Shown here in pieces: positions 14,958 through 16,992 of a DNA stretch of 16,992 bases; position 1 is the stretch's first letter; every line of letters starts with the position of its first letter. This DNA is from Oscillospiraceae bacterium (GTDB lineage: Bacteria > Bacillota > Clostridia > Oscillospirales > Ruminococcaceae). The DNA is taken from contig JAFPYQ010000342.1 of the NCBI GenBank assembly GCA_017394475.1, positions 1 to 16,992 on the forward strand. Reading direction: 5' to 3'. A model generated the notes under the pieces. It saw nothing but the letters and a program-made list of their open reading frames with translations. It did not search any database and was not told the DNA's origin. Both the position numbers and the translations under genes were made by a program.

Positions 14958-14986
14958 TTGATTTTCGGGTCTTCATGGTGTATAAT
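14958..14986 (+). promoter_or_regulatory. SigA-type promoter for tmcAL
   Basis: TTGATT, 17-base spacer, perfect TATAAT. Transcription would start near 14993, giving a leader of about 118 bases. The remainder of the gene-free stretch 14731-15110 holds the divergent metal-operon promoter and operator; between 14813 and 14957 I see only a short ATATCC/GGATAT hairpin (14905-14920) and no gene. Confidence 0.75.
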
Positions 14987-15021
14987 AGGATATAGTCATG
15001 CCATAATGAGGAAATGTATCC

Positions 15022-15094
15022 TGTGCTGCAAGGCAGCGCATAAAACTCGGTATGATGCTTATTAGTAAAAAGCACGGGCTTTATGCTGTGCTTT
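15022..15094 (+). promoter_or_regulatory. Two hairpins in the tmcAL leader
   Basis: The first hairpin is TGTGCTGC / GCAGCGCA (15022-15040, 8 bp with one wobble, 3-base loop). The second is AAAGCAC / GTGCTTT (15069-15094, 7 bp), which ends 4 bases before the tmcAL ribosome binding site AGGAG (15099-15103). No T-run follows. They could modulate translation, but I match them to no known regulatory RNA. Confidence 0.4.
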
Positions 15095-15110
15095 GAACAG
15101 GAGATATAAA

Positions 15111-16577
15111 ATGAAAGTATACGGAATAATCAGTGAATACAACCCTTTCCATAACGGGCATATCTATCAGATCGAGGAGACCAAGAAAAGAACAGGCGCT
15201 ACACACATCGTAGCTGTCATGAGCGGCAACTTCGTGCAGAGAGGTGAACCTGCCCTTATCGACAAGTTCAAGCGCGCACAGATCGCTGTAAAGAACGGCG
15301 TTGACCTTGTTATCGAAATGCCCGCACATTACGGCCTTGCAAATGCGGAAATGTTTGCCCGCGCAGGCGTTATGATGCTCGGCGCTCTCCGCTGCGTTGA
15401 GGGTATATCCTTCGGTGCGGAGACCGATGATATCGACCTTCTGCAGAAATGCTCGGATGCTGTAAGGGAGCTTTCCACACCCGAAAAGATAAAGCCTCTC
15501 ATAGAGCAGGGCATGAACTATCCCCAGGCTATACAGCAGCTCGTAGCTCTCGAGCATGGTCCTCTGGTATCGGATATCCTCTCATCCTCCAACAACATCC
15601 TTGCTGTTGAGTACCTGAAATCCCTGAAGCTGCTCAAGCTCGATGAAAAGATCAAGCCCCTTGCTATAAAGCGCACAGGTGCAGATCACGACAGTGACGA
15701 GCATTCCGACACCATCGCCAGCGGTGAGCATATCCGCAGGCTCATAGATGACAGTGAGGATATCTCCGCTTTCGTTCCCAAGGATACCCTTGATGCAGTG
15801 GCTGAGTATGAGGACAAGGAGCTCCTCTGCTGGTTCGAGAACTTCGAGAAGATACTGCTCTACAGGCTGCGCGTTATGTCCCCCCAGGATCTGTTCACCA
15901 CTCCCGATGTGGATCAGGGTCTCGGCAACAGGATATTCCAGGCTGCAAGAGTTTCCACATCCCTTGAAAATCTGCTCGAAAATATAAAGACCAAGGCATA
16001 TCCCATGGCAAGGATAAAGAGGATACTCTTCAATGCCCTGCTCGGTGTCAAGGCTGAGGATCTCAAATCACCTCCCTTCTACGGCAGGATACTTGCCCTC
16101 AACGACAAGGGTGCCGATATACTCAAGCTTGCAGGCTCTCTCCCCGAGAATTCCCTTTCCATACCCTTTTCTTCATCCCTCAAGGATTTCATCGTCAAGG
16201 AGAACCCCCGTGCTGCAAGATATGCCAGCATGACTTCCGTTGCCAGCGATATCTATGCTCTCGGCAGCAGAAATATCCGCCCCTCCGGTATGGATTTCAC
16301 CGTTCCTGTGTTCTTTGACAGGATAGAAGGCTTTGTTTCCGAGCTCCCTGCCGATCTTAAGACCACCGCTCATCAGGGCACTGCAGAGGAGATCGCAAAG
16401 GCACGGGAGGCCGACAGGCAGGAGTTCCTTGCAAGAATGGCTGAAAAGGCTGCTGCACAGGGCGGCGCTGTAACTGAGGCTATCCCTTCCGATATAAATG
16501 CTTCGGATAAGGATGATGAAGAGCTCCCGGACGTTCCCGACGATGTTATAGAGGAGACCGATCCCGACAATGACTAA
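15111..16577 (+). CDS. tmcAL: tRNA(Met) cytidine acetate ligase TmcAL
   Basis: Uses ATP and acetate to form N4-acetylcytidine at the wobble position of elongator tRNA(Met), a cytoplasmic step that safeguards AUG decoding. The nucleotidyltransferase-like domain opens with GIISEYNPFHNGH (5-17); HNGH (14-17) is the ATP-binding motif. VMSGNFVQRGEPALIDK (36-52), IKRTGADHDS (187-196) and the helical segment RIKRILFNALLGV (301-313) are further family marks (formerly YlbM/DUF795). At 488 residues it is longer than the roughly 400-residue norm: the last 70 or so residues (about 415-488) form an Ala/Glu-rich helical and then very acidic tail. ATG 15111 is supported by AGGAG 7 bases upstream; the longer frame from 15093 is not. 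It overlaps ynzC by 8 bases. Confidence 0.93.
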   Translation: MKVYGIISEYNPFHNGHIYQIEETKKRTGATHIVAVMSGNFVQRGEPALIDKFKRAQIAVKNGVDLVIEMPAHYGLANAEMFARAGVMMLGALRCVEGISFGAETDDIDLLQKCSDAVRELSTPEKIKPLIEQGMNYPQAIQQLVALEHGPLVSDILSSSNNILAVEYLKSLKLLKLDEKIKPLAIKRTGADHDSDEHSDTIASGEHIRRLIDDSEDISAFVPKDTLDAVAEYEDKELLCWFENFEKILLYRLRVMSPQDLFTTPDVDQGLGNRIFQAARVSTSLENLLENIKTKAYPMARIKRILFNALLGVKAEDLKSPPFYGRILALNDKGADILKLAGSLPENSLSIPFSSSLKDFIVKENPRAARYASMTSVASDIYALGSRNIRPSGMDFTVPVFFDRIEGFVSELPADLKTTAHQGTAEEIAKAREADRQEFLARMAEKAAAQGGAVTEAIPSDINASDKDDEELPDVPDDVIEETDPDND

Positions 16578-16752
16578 GGAAAAGATAGACCGCATAAACG
16601 AGCTTGCCCGCAAGATGAGGACCATCGGCCTTACCCTTGAAGAAAAGGCGGAGCAGCAGGATCTGCGGGATGAATACAGACGAAGCGTTGTCAACAACCT
16701 CAGATCCCAGCTCGATAATATCGAGATAGTCGATAAGGATAAGACCGAATGA
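16570..16752 (+). CDS. ynzC: DUF896 family small protein (YnzC-like)
   Basis: A 60-residue highly charged helical protein. MTKEKIDRINELARKMRTIG, LTLEEKAEQQDLRDEYRR and the following VVNNLRSQLDNI segment are the full two-helix hairpin of the DUF896/YnzC family, small cytoplasmic proteins of Firmicutes with no settled function (in Bacillus ynzC lies next to the SOS gene yneA). The gene starts 8 bases inside the end of tmcAL. The purine-rich GAGGAG near 16552 is rather far from the ATG, so translation probably depends on coupling with tmcAL. A strong terminator follows 6 bases after the stop. Pairing with tmcAL rather than with SOS genes differs from Bacillus. Confidence 0.9.
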   Translation: MTKEKIDRINELARKMRTIGLTLEEKAEQQDLRDEYRRSVVNNLRSQLDNIEIVDKDKTE

Positions 16753-16757
16753 CAACA

Positions 16758-16791
16758 GGCACAATGGGCATCCGCTCATTGTGCCGTTTTT
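16758..16791 (+). terminator. Strong intrinsic terminator after ynzC
   Basis: Twelve-bp stem GGCACAATGGGC / GCTCATTGTGCC with one G-U pair and a 4-base loop, followed by GTTTTTA. This is a textbook intrinsic terminator that closes the tmcAL-ynzC transcript. Confidence 0.9.
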
Positions 16792-16820
16792 ACATCAGAT
16801 AATGAGCGCAAAGGAGAAGT

Positions 16821-16992
16821 ATGATATACAGATATAATGAAACAGTGTCCGCAGAGGAACTGTCCGACCTGCGGGAGGCTGTGGGTTGGAACAGACTGGA
16901 AAAAGAATATTCCGACCCGCGAATGACTTCATATTATCACATCGCCGTTTATGATGAAAACAAAATGATAGGATACATCGACAGTGTATCAA
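16821..16992 (+). CDS. GNAT family N-acetyltransferase, N-terminal part (runs off the edge)
   Basis: Only the first 57 codons are present. MIYRYNETVSAEELSDLREA, then GWNRLEKEY, and the strand-strand unit SYYHIAVYDENKMIGYIDSV resemble the beginning of a GNAT domain: strand 1, helix 1 with the VGWN segment common in one Firmicutes GNAT subgroup, then strands 2 and 3. GNAT proteins move acetyl from acetyl-CoA to an amine, but the catalytic and CoA-binding part lies beyond the window, so the substrate cannot be guessed. AAGGAG is 4 bases upstream of ATG 16821. No convincing promoter is seen in the 29 bases between the preceding terminator and this start. Confidence 0.75.
   Translation, partial: MIYRYNETVSAEELSDLREAVGWNRLEKEYSDPRMTSYYHIAVYDENKMIGYIDSVS

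Overview
The window reads as chromosomal DNA of a low-to-medium G+C Gram-positive anaerobe, most likely a Ruminococcus-type member of the Clostridia/Oscillospiraceae. The grounds are inference: strong purine-rich ribosome binding sites, SigA-type promoters with 17-bp spacers, heavy use of ATA and AGG codons, Firmicutes families (TmcAL, YnzC/DUF896, EpsC-type CysE, DUF4869), Gram-positive lipoproteins and a GH26 beta-mannanase-type enzyme. I see no rRNA, tRNA, CRISPR array, insertion sequence, phage gene or origin.

Left part (1-3200, minus strand): an orphan YjjB-type half of a threonine/serine exporter with its own promoter, preceded by recG. recG and cysE are divergent, and their promoters stand back to back with the two -35 boxes 3 bp apart. 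Middle-left (3281-7561, plus strand): serine O-acetyltransferase cysE, a secreted GH26 glycoside hydrolase lipoprotein, a second small lipoprotein overlapping it, then a compact pair consisting of a DUF4869 protein and an unusual P-loop ATPase. A short reading frame broken by one stop codon follows the ATPase and may be a decayed or cryptic third gene. Middle (7626-11018, plus strand): a CPA2-type cation/proton antiporter, a small papain/C39-like cysteine-protease-fold protein, the rRNA 2'-O-methyltransferase tlyA, and a two-lobed lipoprotein. The promoter of that lipoprotein gene is buried in a 42-bp near-perfect inverted repeat.

Right part, minus strand (11109-14730): a tightly packed four-gene heavy-metal operon. 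It encodes a free-standing HMA metal-binding protein, a COG1237-type metallo-beta-lactamase-fold hydrolase, a class I SAM methyltransferase and a P1B-type metal ATPase that lacks its own HMA domain. Its promoter carries a dyad matching the SmtB/CzrA/CadC (ArsR-family) operator pattern immediately downstream of the -10 box, so metal-induced derepression is likely. The repressor gene is not in the window. The two enzymes inserted between chaperone and pump make this operon one of the two most unusual systems here, with the DUF4869/ATPase pair.

Far right (14958-16992, plus strand): tmcAL with a consensus promoter and a hairpin-rich leader, the overlapping small gene ynzC, a strong intrinsic terminator, and the start of a GNAT acetyltransferase gene that runs off the edge. 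Positions 1-146 show no gene or clear signal.
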